Shown in pieces: positions 36,540 to 50,145 of a DNA stretch of 64,000 bases. This DNA is from Microbotryomycetes sp. JL201. Its lineage: Eukaryota > Basidiomycota > Microbotryomycetes. The DNA lies in the NCBI GenBank assembly GCA_033819885.1, contig JAQYUZ010000024.1, positions 62,001 through 126,000 on the forward strand, in the 5' to 3' direction. The notes beneath the pieces were generated by a model. It was given only the letters and a program-made list of their open reading frames with translations. It was not told the DNA's origin and ran no database searches. Position 1 is the first letter of the stretch. Each line of letters starts with the position of its first letter. The position numbers and the translations under genes were made by a program.

Positions 36540-36822
36540 GGCACGGCGATGCACGTAACTGGCGTGGGGCAAAGGGCTGTGCGACGAGAGAATCGGAGCC
36601 AGTGGCCATCTCACCGCAATATTCTCGTATTGATATTGACATTGCAACAGGTTCACGCCATCGATACCAACGTCTGTTGCGAAACGCAGCAAACTGTTGA
36701 GCTAACCGCATAGCCGCCACCGCAAAGCTCCCAGAGGTCTGTAGAGTTGTGTATTGGATCTGCGACTGCACCCGTCTTGCTCGGATTAATCGCACGAAGA
36801 TCGATCCTATGCCATGCTAGGC

Positions 36823-37882
<1,060 letters not shown>

Positions 37883-38048
37883 TCTTGGCGTAAGTGGGGA
37901 AAGTCAAACCAGTCGCGTCCGCCACGACATCATAGAAACACGCGTCTTTACAATCATCGAAAAGAAGAGAAACGTGGAATGGATGTAGTGAAAGATCAGA
38001 AGCAGAAAGGAAAGAAGGTGCGGTACCGAAAGCAAGCGCGCAAGATAC

Positions 38049-41000
38049 TCAGAGCTCCTCATCCGCTTGCATCTCACTCGGCTGTAATTCTCAAATGTCA
38101 GCCCGCGTCGACGCCAAAGATTCGCTTCGAACTCACTTTGAGCATGCCTGGGACGGCAGCTTGCCTTTCTCGGTCTTCGGCCGCCTTCTCGGCCGCCATG
38201 GCCTCCTTGTCCTCCGTAAACAACGCCTGCGCACCTTCGTCGTCTCCTGATGCTTCCTTCATCTCGATCAAAAAGTCCCGGACGGTCGTCTTGAACTTTA
38301 CCGGGTCCGCACTTTGCTCTCTCAACGCGTTGACAAACGAAGCGACCTGGTTCTGTCCCAGGTGGGGGAACGCAGTCTTCAACAAGTTGACGCAAAAGGT
38401 GGCAATGTATTTCGGATTCGTCATGGACGGATCGTTGACGGTCGCAGGGTCGTACAACGGCGCTTGAATGTCGCCACTCTCGACCAACCTGAACAACCGA
38501 ACCAGCACCAAGGACGTGCTCTTGAAACCAGACTTGTGGTCCGGGTCCGTGAGCAGGAAGAAGCAGTTTTCGAGAATCGTAATGTAGTAGGCTTGGAAAA
38601 AGCCATTAGCTGTCTGAGAGCCAGCCGCTACAATGTTGTCAACGAGCTCGACCGTGATGCTGTTGAGGATCCCGAGGTCAGCAAAAAGGCCCGTCTCGCG
38701 ATGGAGCAAAATAACTCACTTGGCTCCTAGATCTCCAATATCGCGCATGTGGTGCTTCGAAGCCCAAATGATGGAATCGATCACGAGCTTGAACATTTGT
38801 GGCGGAATAGCCAGCAGCGCCTGGAAGCAGTGCACGTTGATGGCCCGCAAAAGACGGTAGAACGCAACGCGATGCTCGGGGTACGAAGTAAAGTCTTCCT
38901 GAATCATCTGCAGCGTGCATTCGAAAATGGCATCGAGCACGGCAGGGATCTTGTCCGTCATCAAGTTTTGCAACCTCGACACAATCGTCACCATGACGCT
39001 CAATACTTCGGCATCCCTCGCTTCCGGAATGTTCTGCTTGTAGTCTCCCAAGATTGCCTCGAGCAGCGGTGGGATCAAGTTGGCATTGACCTGCTCCAAA
39101 TCTTCTGCTTTCTTGATGTAGGTTTCACCGACGAGCTTGAGAATCTCCTTCTTGATCGTGCGCAAGCCGCGAACTTTGGGCGTCTTTGTTGCAATAATGC
39201 CCTGTGCAGCCGTTGTCTCTGAAATGATTCCCGACACTGCGCGGTACAGGCCGAGCATGTCGAGATAGATGCGAGCGATTTGCGGCAAGTAAAAGGTGCC
39301 GATCGAAGTGCACGCGGCGGTGTTGGTCTTTAGCACGTTCGACAAGATCTTGATGTTCTCTGGGTTCGACAAGACCTCGGTCCCAGACTGTTGTGCTTGT
39401 GCCATGATATTGTCCCACTGTATTATGAAGGGTTTGCGTCAGCTAGAAGAATGCGGGACCCACTACGAAGAACACTCACAGCCGCGTTCGGCGCCGACAT
39501 CAAGCTCGCAATGTACTGCTCTTGCTGAGGCTTATTTGGCTGGGCCGCGATCATGTAACCAACAGCCTCGTAGAATGTATGGATCTGTAATGGCGACAAG
39601 TCGGCCGTGATGCGTTGCAAGTTGCGCAGAATCTCGTCAATGAAAGGCTCTTGCTCGCCAGATTGTTGCATGACAAAGTGCCGCCGGCACTTTTGGGCGA
39701 TCTTAATGAACGTGTCGCAAGCCATATCTTGAACACCCTCGTGCGTCTCGTGAGCGAACTCGAAAAGCTTGTTGACAACCGTCTTGAGAAACTTCCAGTG
39801 TGCTTTCAGGAATCGCGGATACTGGCCGACGATGTACATGATGTTTGATGCACTGTCACGAATCTGCAATCAGCCATGGGTTTCTTCGGCCTCCGGCTCG
39901 TGCTTGTACTCACACGACGGCCTTGTTGTCTTTCCCTCTCTTCATTTCCGTGAGCCCCAGCAAGTCTGGCGAAGGCACAGGTATTCAGCATCCAAGCGCA
40001 CTCCGTGACCAAGCTTGCTCGCCTTTGATGACTGTGACCAAGAACCGCTTCTCTGTCTCTTCGTTCATCGCTCCAGAGATAGAACCAATCGCCCAGCACA
40101 GCGTATTCAAATTCGCCCACGACCATTCTGACCCGTCCACTTGCTTCGATAATTTCTCCGTCACTATTCCGAAGCATTTTGTCAGTATCCCACTGCATCG
40201 AGACGCGCACAACAACACCCACTGATCATCTCTGTATCGACAACATCCAGATGCGTCAAGTAGACCAGCACCTCGCGCATACTCTTGTACAAAACAATCG
40301 TGTCAATCTCCTTCAAAAACTCTCTGACAATCTCGCCTTCATCGTTCTCGACGATCAGGACTTCTTCAGGCTTGGCCATCCTCTCGACCATGACGAGTCG
40401 CAGGTTGCTCAACACTTCAGTGTAAATGGCCCTTCGAGAATTCTGAGCTGCGCCGTTGCCTCCGCCAAACACGCCGCCAGACCCGCCGAGCGACAAGTTC
40501 AACAATGGGTTGTTCATGTCGTTCATCGGGAACTTTTGCATTTCGTCGTACAAGTCGGCCACAAGCTTGGCCCAGTATTCGAGGCAAATTTTGAAGATTT
40601 CTCGCTCCTCGACTTGCGAGATTTTGATCAGGTACAAATGGGCGTTCAAGAGAACGTCGCGGTGCGAAGGCGTTTCGAGGATTTGGACGTGCGCCGACAA
40701 AAAGTTGGTCAAAAAGATGGCCAAGTTCTGGACCAGTTCTTGGTCGGCGTCTGATGATGACTCGTATGCACCGGCAATGTCGGTTGAAGGCGGTATCATC
40801 TTGTTGACGGAAGTCATCACCACTGTCAAGCAAAGGTCGTAAGCGATGATTTGGAGAACATGCCGTGCTTATAACTCACTGTTGAATAGAATGATGAATT
40901 TGGAGTTGTACTCTGGTCCGATTTGCAAACCGCCAATCTCCGACAAGCATTTGAGCGTGACGTTACGGAACTCGGGTACTTCCAAAAACTAAACGGCAGA

Positions 41001-42476
41001 AAGGGTGAGCTCATGCGCTTCGGACTTTCATGTCGTCAGCTTACCCTCGAAATGAGATGATCAATGACGGGAGTCTCGAAGATGTAACCCAACGGAATCC
41101 AGTTCAAGAACCGTAGCATAGCCTCGAGTGTCGCCTTAATAAGGCTGGCCTTGTCAGCCGAAGCCAATACCTCCACACAGAGGTTGAACACCTCTGAAAA
41201 CTCTTGACACTGCAATGCATCACTTGTCAGCGTGATTGACGCAATGTGGTATTGACTGAGACGGACGATTTGTGCCTTCAGCGCTTTTGTCTTTGTCGTC
41301 GTCATTTGTTCCGCAGAAAAGTCGAAAATCTCTTCACTCAAAAGCTTGAGAATGACCATGTTGTTCTCGCAGATCGAAAGGCTCGCCTTTGACGACGACA
41401 CAATCTCAGGAATGAACGATGGCCAGTTGTGAGGCCTAGCGAACGAGTGTCAGTGAAGGCGCCGAAGCGACATGTACAAGTCAAAGCTTACCATTCCTGC
41501 TTAAGGATCTGAACAAGAATCAAGTTGAGCTTGTTGAGATAGCTCTTCTCCTTTCTCATCGTCGCTTCGTCCGAACTGCTCTTGACAATGACGCCTACGA
41601 TAAAGTTTCGAATGCCGCTGCGCTGATCTTCTGGCAGGATTTTCCATCTGCTCTTGATGAGCCGGTCCATGATTTGCAGCGCGATATATTTTGTTTGCTG
41701 ATTGCTGGAAGATTCAAGGATTTCTGGGACGCGTTGCCATGCGTCTGGATGCTCCTGAAACTGGGCCAGCACAGTGGACGCTTGCGCTTGCTGGCTCGGA
41801 GACGAATCAACAGCTTGTCTCGCCTGTCATACATGGTCAACCCACCTCGGCTCCGGCGCCCGTCAGGAACACCTGAGCTACTCTGTCGAGCAGCCCAACG
41901 TCGAGTGGGGCCGAGAAGTTGAGAATCGCCTGCCGAAGGAAGTTAGAAGTTTGTCGCTAGGTCAGCTCGCTGGTCCAATGCTCAGGCTCGTCGGTGGCAG
42001 AAGCGTTTAGCTCGAGTCGGCGCGACGGGCAGACGCTCATCGCAAGCCTCGTCAGCCTCGACCGAGTGGCAAGCCCAGATCGGTCCTACTGATGAATTCT
42101 ATTTGCCCGACCTGCACTGTAGTGCGCCGCAGAGCAGGTCGCGTCCGTCATCGTTGGGTCAACGAAGACCGACGACGATGACGCGCCGAGAGCCTATCGG
42201 CCGCGCGGCGAGCAGCTTGCAAATGACTCGGAAACTGAACGAACGTCGTGTGCGATGCCGCAAGCGTCGACTGAATCAGACGCGGCAGGCGATGACGCCG
42301 ACTCGCGAGGGCGAGCGCGCTCGACATGACGGGTCAACGTGCGAGATGAATTCGCCCGCTTCGTCCAAGCCGGAGCTTTGATGACGTGCCATGCCGCTTG
42401 TTGCCGATGACGGTGTAGCGTGCGCTGGACCTATGACGGTCGTTCGCTCAACTGCCGCTGATCGACTCACCTCCAT
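38049..42476 (-). CDS. CRM1: Exportin-1/Crm1, nuclear export receptor
   Basis: RanGTP-dependent exporter of leucine-rich NES cargo. Exon 1 is ATGGAG (42476-42471) with a GTGAGT donor. After a 541-bp intron (42470-41930) exon 2 gives [19 protein letters not shown], matching the Crm1 N-terminus. HEAT-repeat blocks include [35 protein letters not shown] and [19 protein letters not shown], then [29 protein letters not shown] and [20 protein letters not shown]. The last exon is [10 protein letters not shown], ending at 38049. The residue at the leptomycin-B-reactive Cys position is Thr ([11 protein letters not shown]). One intron has a GC donor. Identity is certain. Confidence 0.97.
39966..40022 (-). 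other. GC-AG intron in CRM1
   Basis: Minus strand: donor TCAAAG/GCGAGC, acceptor CGCCAG/AC, phase 1, joining TVIK to [19 protein letters not shown] downstream GT donor would create a stop codon at the join. Confidence 0.92.
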
Positions 42477-43123
42477 TGTACCACAGGCGCCGTCGGTCGG
42501 TGTCAGAACGGACGTCCAAGTATACTGCGAAAACCTCGTGTGTCAGTCGTGCGAGCGGACGCACACGTGTGCGGCTGACTTGCCTCGAACGGCGGCGGCG
42601 CGTGCGCTCGTGCTCTTGACAAGCACACAGGCACACAGAGGCCGAGAGAGGATGTAACCCTTGAGGCTTTCCCCTTATGTAGTGTCGACCGAGACGCGGG
42701 TTTGTCGCGACGCGTTGATTGTCGACCGTCAGTCGTGGGCGGAAGGCAGCAGCAGCAGAGTTCGGCGGCGAGCGAGTGTGGAAATGCTGAGTTTATAACT
42801 TCTCAATCAGCAGCACAATCAATTGAATGAAATCGGTCTACAAGTCGTGACACCCGTCAGGCTTGACCATTCCGTCAATAACAAACGCCACTCATCCTAC
42901 GATCGATCCGATCTTTGATTCTACGTACAAAGAGCGAGAAAAGCAATAGGCTGTACTGCATTATTCGTCAGAATACCGAGCTGCTCATGAGCAGTTTAGC
43001 TGCAAGTCAGCTAGCAGTGCGCCTCTTCTCGCTTCCCTCCTCGTGCGAACGCCTTAACAGTCGAGGTTTGTCCCAAATGTTCACGCGCAAGACAAGATTT
43101 CTTTCGGGCGAACCGCTCTCTCT
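42477..43123. other. Intergenic: CRM1 promoter side and RhoGAP 3' side
   Basis: About 650 bp, GC-rich up to about 42780 and A/T-richer after it. No coding exon recognised. Confidence 0.5.
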
Positions 43124-45220
43124 TCAAAGGAGAAGTGATTCTAGCTGGTGCAAAAGCCCTCTAGAGTCTTTCTTGGCCGGTCTGATCTGTAAAACCGCTG
43201 CGAGTTCTTGCGGAATCTCGTGTAGCACGTGCTGGTCTTCGAGCAAGTTGAGCACGGCAGCCACCATCGCAGGCAGCTCCGTCACTCGCGGGTCGCGATG
43301 GCTAGGTCTCAACAATGTCGGAGCCATCACTGTGTCTCAGGAGTCAGTACCGTATCAAAATCGGTCGGCAAGTCATACCCTTTGCAATATTGGTGAGGTC
43401 CATTTGATTGCCGACTCGGACGTTTACATGCGCAAACTCGGACAGCCACGCCAAAAATAAGAAAACTACTTCGAGCACGTCGCGGTGCTGCACATCGCCG
43501 CATTTTATGTCTGGTAAGTATTTGCTGTAATGAAACCCCTCGGGATGGACTTGCCACCTTTGGCATAAGACAGATGACAAGATGCATCGCCCGTTTACGT
43601 AAAGCCACGTTTTTAATGTCTGCATGAGTCGAGTCAAGCCTGCACGCGTCCGTCTGCTACTTTTGCTGCTTACGTGTGGTGGCCAACCAAAGCTTGAACA
43701 AGTGTCCGCTCATGACAGGATCAGGCAAGCAAGCCAAAAATTTCTTGAACAGCGAAGCCAAGTCGACTGGTTCGAGTGCGGCCAAGTCCACCACCTGAGT
43801 CAATGGATGGATCAGCGTGCAGACGCCAGGTCTCGTTTGGTAGTACCTACTGTGCCATTTCCGTGAGCATTATCGAGCGCGTGAATCACCTCGTTGATTT
43901 TTTTCAGGTTCCCCGTTTTGCGCAAAATGCCTTCCGTGGCTACGTCTACGCTGGAATGTCAACACAGGTCATAGTTGAGTCAGAACGACATACCCATGGC
44001 CTTCAAAGCCGAGATGCAATGATCGATAAAAGAAGGGATTCGAACCGGAGTTTCGCCAAGGCAGTGCCGCGATTCGACACCTTCATAACGTGCCAGCGTC
44101 ATCAAGCTCACTGCAGCAGATACTTGTCAATGGGCCGCTTTCAAATTCATTGTTGAGCTCACCCCCGAAAAGCGCTGCAAGATCCACGACTATCAGCGCA
44201 TGAAACGTAACCATCGGACATCTGATTCACCTGAGCTGTGCTTTTCGTGGCGATCGCGCCCTGCATTGCTGCTTTGGAGGACCGAAAGAACGCGCTCAAA
44301 CCCAGACCACATGTGGCGCAGTTCCGACTGTTTCGCGAGCAAGAGGGCGGCAGCATGCTGAATGACGTAGTGCTCCCGCTTATTCAACTGGCTCAGCCAC
44401 TGTTTGCCTGTGCACAGATCCCTTCTTAGTCCAGTTCATGGGTGTGTTGCATTGACTGACTCTGCGTTTGGATTTCCCGTGGAACACGGGACGGAGATTG
44501 CGAGAAACTTGATCGACGACTCGAGCTTGAAAAGCTTCTGCGCTCCTCATGCTGGTGCCCCTTCGCGCCCTTGGCAGCCATCGTGGCAGCTACTGCACCA
44601 AGCACGGCCAAGCCGACCTTACCGACAGGTCCCTTGATTAGCGGCTCCACGTCTCTGTGGTACGCATCCGCGACCCGATTCATCGAAAGAGCTAGGGCTT
44701 GCCGTGTTCCGCCTGTTCGGTCGTTCCCCTTGACTTCAAGTGTCAGTTTCTCTTCGACTGTCTGAACAAGGCTCTCGACCAAGTCGACGCCGCCGCCGCG
44801 AGCATTTTCGTCTCCATACTCTCCGTCTGACCTCGCAGCTCTTTTCCGCTCTTTCAACAACGTTCTGACACCCATTGCAATCTTTGCCTCGGCTCTCATT
44901 CTTTTCAAACGATGTTTTGAATGCCTGCGCTCGTGTCGGTCAAACTCGGGGTCGAGATCTTTGGGTCCGAGTCGTATGGGAGTTAGTGGCGGCGAAGAGT
45001 CATGGTCGCCTTGATTGCCGACGTAGATGGGTTGCGAGTCGAGCTTGTCACGTCGATGGAAACTCAATCGACGATGCCTGCCGGCGTGTTCTTCGTAAGT
45101 GACAGGAGCGTGTGTGGTCATCGAAAAGGGATAGTCTGGTGCACAGTACGCGTCAGGTGAGGCAGGAGCGGAATGTGTCCTTCTTCTTCTGCCATGAGTC
45201 ATTCTTGGTGGGACGTGCAA
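43124..45220 (-). CDS. RhoGAP-domain protein
   Basis: GTPase-activating protein for Rho-family GTPases. The catalytic domain reads VRIPSFIDHCISALKAMG, then DVATEGILRKTGNLKKIN (Arg is the catalytic finger), ALEPVDLASLFKKFLACLPD and GDVQHRDVLEVVFLFLAWLS, then QMDLTNIAK-VMAPTLLRPS. It ends GLLHQLESLLL at 43124. Before it, WLSQLNKREHYVIQHAAALL is a preceding helical block with no ATG in frame. An intron 44460-44408 (GTCAGT donor, GCACAG acceptor, phase 1) joins it in frame to the basic, probably disordered 250-residue exon at 45220-44461 (SKHRLKRMRAEAKIAMGVRT). That fusion is inferred; if wrong, the upstream exon is a separate gene. Confidence 0.75.
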
Positions 45221-46166
45221 GTGCTCTGTCGAGCTGTGCCGCTCGAACTTTGCAAGTCCGCGAGGAGTTTTCCTGAAGGTGGCGAAAATACAGCTAGGCT
45301 ATCTATCGCAGCCACAGTGACGATTACATGCCCACTTTATACGACGAGCAACACCAGCTGCACATCCTTTCTGTGCGTCTCCGGTGATCATATCTCGTAA
45401 ACGCCGCTCGGGCCTCTCTTGTCCGCAGCAGCGGCTTTTGCTGCTCTCGTTCTTTCTCGCTACCGCTCGCCCTTTTCCCCTGTTGCCCAGCAAGTCATCA
45501 AACCAGGTTGAGGATCCGACCGACTACCAGCTTGCATCCGCTTGAAGGGATACAGCCCGGCGCTCGCTGGGCCGCTGTCGCGAATTCTTGGCGTCCTGCA
45601 CGCTTCCAAGTGTATTGCTTTTCTACCAACGAGGCAAACTCGAGCCTCCAAAGTCAGTGAGTTGTCTGTCACAGCTCCATTTTTTGCTGTTGCGTGAAGC
45701 GCTCGCACGTGCCGCTCCAACGCGATGCAGACCTGAGCTTAGGGTGTACTTCTCTGGTTGCGCTGATGCTCGGGCCTTTCAAATCTGTTCCAAGATTGTG
45801 CCTGACGCCTCATTGCTTGTCGCAGCAGCTGTGTGCCGATCTTGTGCTACCGTTCTTGGACCAGTCGGCGGTGCTCGCCTCCTCGACCGATTGGACACTC
45901 ACACATCCACAAAGACTGCGACGAAAGGTCAAGCGCATTGTAAATAAACCAGTCGGACGACTTTGACGCCTTGCAGCACAGCTCTAACCCATTCGAGCGC
46001 GGGATTCGCAGCCGCAAAAACGCGCAGCATATCATACCTTTAGCGGGTCGTGTGGCTTCGACACGTCATCGAGAACGATAAAACAAGTGTCATCAAAGCC
46101 TATCACTAGGTGAAGGCGGTCTGAAGCCCACCTGACGGGGATCGACAGGCGATCGACGAAGACAGG
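45221..46166. other. Intergenic, divergent
   Basis: About 950 bp between the minus-strand RhoGAP gene and the plus-strand protease. Only short unsupported open frames are present. Confidence 0.5.
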
Positions 46167-48247
46167 ATGCCAATCTTGCTGCTGGCAACTGTGATACTGC
46201 CGGCGCTATTGACGGGGACGGTAGCTTCAGCCCCGCCAATTGCGACAGCACCCTTGACCGCATCTCTTGCACCGCCTTCGCCGATCCCCAGGCCCATTTC
46301 CGGCGACCATCAGCTCGCCCAGGGATTCCAGGTGCCAGTATATCAGCATCCAAGAGCAAGAGCGATCTTGGACAAGCGCAATCCGGATGCACCTGACCTT
46401 GTCAGATCATGGGCGTTGCGCGAAAAAGGAAGGCTCCTGAACAAGTATGGGTCTGACTCGGACGAGGAAGAGACTCAAGTGGTCAAGCGACAGATCGACA
46501 GGTTACCGACAACGAGATTGAGCACAGCTCAGACGGCACAAGATACTTCGATTGCAACGTCTATGAGCTCGCAGAGGTCGACGCGGACCACGACGGCGAT
46601 GGGTAGCAGCAATACATCAAGGGCAGGACTTGCCGTCGGTCAGGTCAACGTCATGAACTTTGAGGCAGACTTGTGGGTGCAGTAGCAGAAAAGAACTGGG
46701 AGCGAACCCTGAGTGTCTGCATATGTAGAGCTTACTACGCGCCGATCGGTATAGGCGTGCCGCCGCAGTACATGAACGTCATCCTAGATACAGGGTTCGT
46801 TCTACTCGCTTTTGATGCAGCTGAGCCTCTCTGACAGCTCCATGTTCAGCTCGGCCGATTTGTGGGTCGCATCGACCGACTGCACTGCCGCCACCGGTTG
46901 CAACAACATGCCGCTGTTCAATTACACGGCCTCGAATTCTTCAGTCGACATGTCCACGTTTTTCAACGTGCGGTACGGATCGGGATCGGCTGCTGGCGAT
47001 CTGTTTCAGGATTATGTTGGCTTTGCCGGCTACAACGTCAGTCGACAAGGATTCGCGCTCGTCGACACCGTCTCTAGCAACCTGATTACGGGCAACATTT
47101 CGGGCCTGATGGGTCGGTCTGCACTTGCACAGACTGTTCAGCTGCAAGCGAGCTGACACGCGCTTCTCTGCAGGACTTGGCTGGCAGCCGCTGGCGGCAT
47201 CAGGTATTACGCCATTTTGGCAGAACTTGTATCAAGCGGGAGTTTTGCCGTTCCCGGGCTTTGCCTTTTCCTTGACGCGCTTCGTCAACGTCTCGAACGC
47301 GGAACTTGTCGAACCTGGAGGGCAACTCAGTGTCGGGTACCTGAACATGTCTTCATATCAGGGCGATATCCATTATGTCGACATTCCACAAAATATGCAA
47401 AGCTACTGGGTCATCCCCATGTCTGCTGTCGCTGTAAACGGAACCAACGTTACCGAAACCGAAACCATGGTTGCAATTGACACGGGAACAACTTTGATTG
47501 GAGGACCGGCAGATGTTGTTGCGGATTTGTACGGTCAGATCCCGGGAGCTCTGCCGGCGACGGGACAATTTGCAGGGTATTATTCCTACCCTTGCAATTC
47601 GAGCGTGAACGTGACGTTGACGTTCAGGGGGGCTGTAAGTGCACGTGTCGTGTGACGGACCGGGCCATTGTCTGACCCGTGTGCACGTGGACAGAACTTC
47701 AGCATGACGCCCGATGATTTCAACCTTGGGCCGTTCGGCATGATGAACAATGTTTCAACGTGTCTTGGTGCCTTCTTTGATTTGCGACTAAGTGCAAACA
47801 GTCGAATCAACTGGGTCGTGAGTAGTGAAGTCTGTTCAAGTTCGTTCTTGATCGTTGACACTGTGCACTTGCAATCAGATTGGCGCCGCCTTTCTCAAGA
47901 ACGTTTTTTCTGTTTTCAGAGCAGATCCGCCGTCAGTCGGGTTCGCCATGCTCGCGTCTGGCAACTCGAGTGCCGCCACACACAACAACAACTCTACAAA
48001 TTCGAACTCCACAGCTGATGCGACAGGTCGATTCAACGTCACTCAGATCCCAACAGGCATCTATGGACCGAGTGGTGTAACTAGTCAAAGAACGACCGTC
48101 ATGACAGATACAGTCACGACCGCCATCGAGGCCGGTCAAACCGTCTCGAGGTTACCAAATGCTCCAACGTCAAGAGCTGCATCTTTGATCGCTCTGCCTT
48201 CATTCGGGCTGGTTTTGTTGGTTGCTGTTTTGTGGGCATTATTTTGA
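46167..48247 (+). CDS. Secreted GPI-type aspartic protease (pepsin A1 family)
   Basis: The start at 46167 opens with a signal peptide (MPILLLATVILPALLTG). The propeptide contains ILDKRNPDAP and EETQVVKRQIDR, the latter a likely Kex2 activation site. Mature sequence: YYAPIGIGVPPQYMN, then VILDTG-SSMFSSADLWVAS with the first catalytic Asp (an intron splits it), the flap VRYGSGSAAGDLFQD, and AIDTGTTLIGGP with the second Asp. Cys residues pair as in pepsins. The C-terminal region is Ser/Thr/Asn-rich and ends in a hydrophobic stretch ASLIALPSFGLVLLVAVLW, a typical GPI-anchor signal. It is probably a yapsin-like cell-surface protease. Five or so GT-AG introns. Confidence 0.93.
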
Positions 48248-48620
48248 GCCATAATGCGGAGTCTGGTTTTTTCGGTGGTTTGAATCGATCTGTATGTTGT
48301 AGCCTACTCGACACACACGAAGAGACACTTTTGTCACATTGCATCAATACTATGGATTCTCGTTCTCACCGTGGAATTGTTCGATTTCAACTGGCGAAGT
48401 CGTCCACCTATGGAGGCGGCCCGTGCGCGCACATTTATCTGATAATATCAGGATCGATGAAGTGGCATGGAGCACACGTTCGGAGCGAATCCAAAGCCAA
48501 TTTCTCATCGCTCGCGTGTTGATTGACATATTCGATCTCGAAGAGGTCCATGTCACGTGGTGAGCGAGCGCCGAGTTGCCTCGTGCGTTTGCCTTTAGCA
48601 CTTGTGCAGAGCGCGATCGC
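48248..48620. other. Intergenic between protease and b561-like gene
   Basis: About 370 bp. Holds the terminator of the protease and promoter of the next gene. A CACGTGG motif lies at 48553-48559. Nothing else evident. Confidence 0.5.
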
Positions 48621-49799
48621 ATGTCTGAGCCCGCTATTTCATCACGTACAGGCTCGATCAAGTCTTCAGATCCGTCCGAGCGTCAACAGTTGCTGTCATC
48701 TACGTCACCGTGTGCCGAACGAGACCCCGAGGCAAGGACAGAACGATCGGACATGGCGACAGACATCGTCACGAGCGGATCGTATCTTTCAGAGTCTATT
48801 TTGAGGCACGCGTCAGGCTGGATCGTACTGGCAAGTTTCAATGTCGTGTATTTGACTCGCCACGATCTGCGTCTGACATTTCAACTGCTTCGTGGTTGTG
48901 ACTGAGCAGATCGGACTCGTGCTGGCATTTGTACCTTTGTGGACAACGCTCGCACGCCATCCTGCCGGTGAGTGTGCTAACAACACGGTACAAGGATCGA
49001 AACGCCACTAGATTTACACTGCGATCCGACAGGCCTGTTCACATACCATCCGGCGCTCCAGTCTGTTGCAGTGATTGCTTTCATCCAAGGTGCGTGCTGT
49101 CTTTCGTGTTGGCCACAGCGACACTCATCCCAAGTGTGTGCAGGCGTCGTTCTGCTGCAACCTCAGCCAAAGAATATCGCCGCGAAACAAAAAGGCTTGC
49201 AGTTGCATCAAGTGTTCCAATTGTTGGCTCTGCCACGCACGTTGCGAAGAGTGTAGTTGCTGAAACGAGATGCGACTGACAGACAATCTCGCAGTCATTG
49301 TGGCCGGCTCAGCCGTTATCGTCTACAACAAGGTCGTCAACAATGGCAAGCATCTGTACAGCTGGCATGGATGGTTTGGCGCTGCAGTCAGTTCCACGCT
49401 CGATGTTTCGCGCCCAAATTTAAAACTGTCACCGTGTTTTTACGCAGACCTTGTTTTTGATCGTGCTTCAAATCACATTTGGGGCGATCGTCGTGTACAC
49501 TCCCCTCACTCGTCTCGTCGGAGGTGTGGGCCGAGCAAAGTCTTTGTGGAAGTACCATCGTCTGTCGGGTTACGTAACCCTGGCGCTGTTACTCATAACA
49601 CCTCTTCTCGCTCTCGACTCTGACTGGATCAAAAACAATACGTCGGAATCTGAGAGACTTGTCATGGGAATAGGGTTAGGACTGGTTGCGGTCGGGGTGT
49701 TGACGCGTGTCCAGTGAGTTTGCCCTGACCAGAAATGAAGCCGAGGCTCGACTGATTTCTGTCGCGCGGTGCAGAGTTTCAAAGCTTGGCTTTCGGTAG
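48621..49799 (+). CDS. Cytochrome b561-like membrane protein
   Basis: Predicted di-haem transmembrane electron carrier. The start at 48621 (MSEPAISSRTG) precedes an N-terminal polar stretch. Helices follow: SGWIVL-IGLVLAFVPLW, then GLFTYHPALQSVAVIAFIQG, VVLLQPQPKNIAAKQKGLQL with HQVFQLLALP, IVAGSAVIVYNKV and YSWHGWFGAA, IVLQITFGAIVVYTPLTRL, then WKYHRLSGYVTLALLL. His residues in FTYHP, LQLHQ, YSWHG and WKYHR are placed as the haem ligands of b561. It ends VSKLGFR. Two of its introns (48831-48909 and 49237-49294) have GC donors; both are needed to keep helices continuous. Confidence 0.88.
48831..48909 (+). other. GC-AG intron in b561-like gene (first)
   Basis: Donor GTACTG/GCAAGT, acceptor GAGCAG/ATC, phase 0, producing SGWIVL-IGLVLAFVPLW. 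The nearby GT (GTTTCA) would break the frame. Confidence 0.82.
49237..49294 (+). other. GC-AG intron in b561-like gene (second)
   Basis: Donor GCCAC/GCACGT, acceptor CTCGCAG/TC, phase 1, branch CTGAC. It gives LALPLIVAGSAVIVYNK, matching the family; the GT sites present are in the wrong phase. The donor is weaker than the other GC donors. Confidence 0.72.
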
Positions 49800-50145
49800 T
49801 GCACAGTGAAAACAGAATGGATGTGCTAAAAATTGCTTTCTTCTTTCGAAATTGTGCTGCGCCCGCGTGCCGCGGACCGGCGATACGAAGCCACGTATCT
49901 GCGGACTTGCAAAGTTTTCCTTCGCGCCAAGCTCAATTGTTTCTAATAAAAAATCTTTTCGGCGGGCTCAACTTGTTCCGAACGACGCACGTTGGTCGTG
50001 CGACCGCATGGTGTATCCTCGGACTTGCCGCGTTGACTCCTGACCAGACGCAACTAGCGTCATTCTAGTCGCGAAGAAAGTCGTGATGCATATTTGTGCT
50101 TCTTCTTCTCTCTCTTTCTCTTGAATCGCTTACCAAAGTCACGAG
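49800..50145. other. Intergenic between b561-like and membrane-protein genes
   Basis: About 345 bp; a CT-rich stretch near 50098-50125 lies just before the next ATG. Nothing else seen. Confidence 0.5.
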
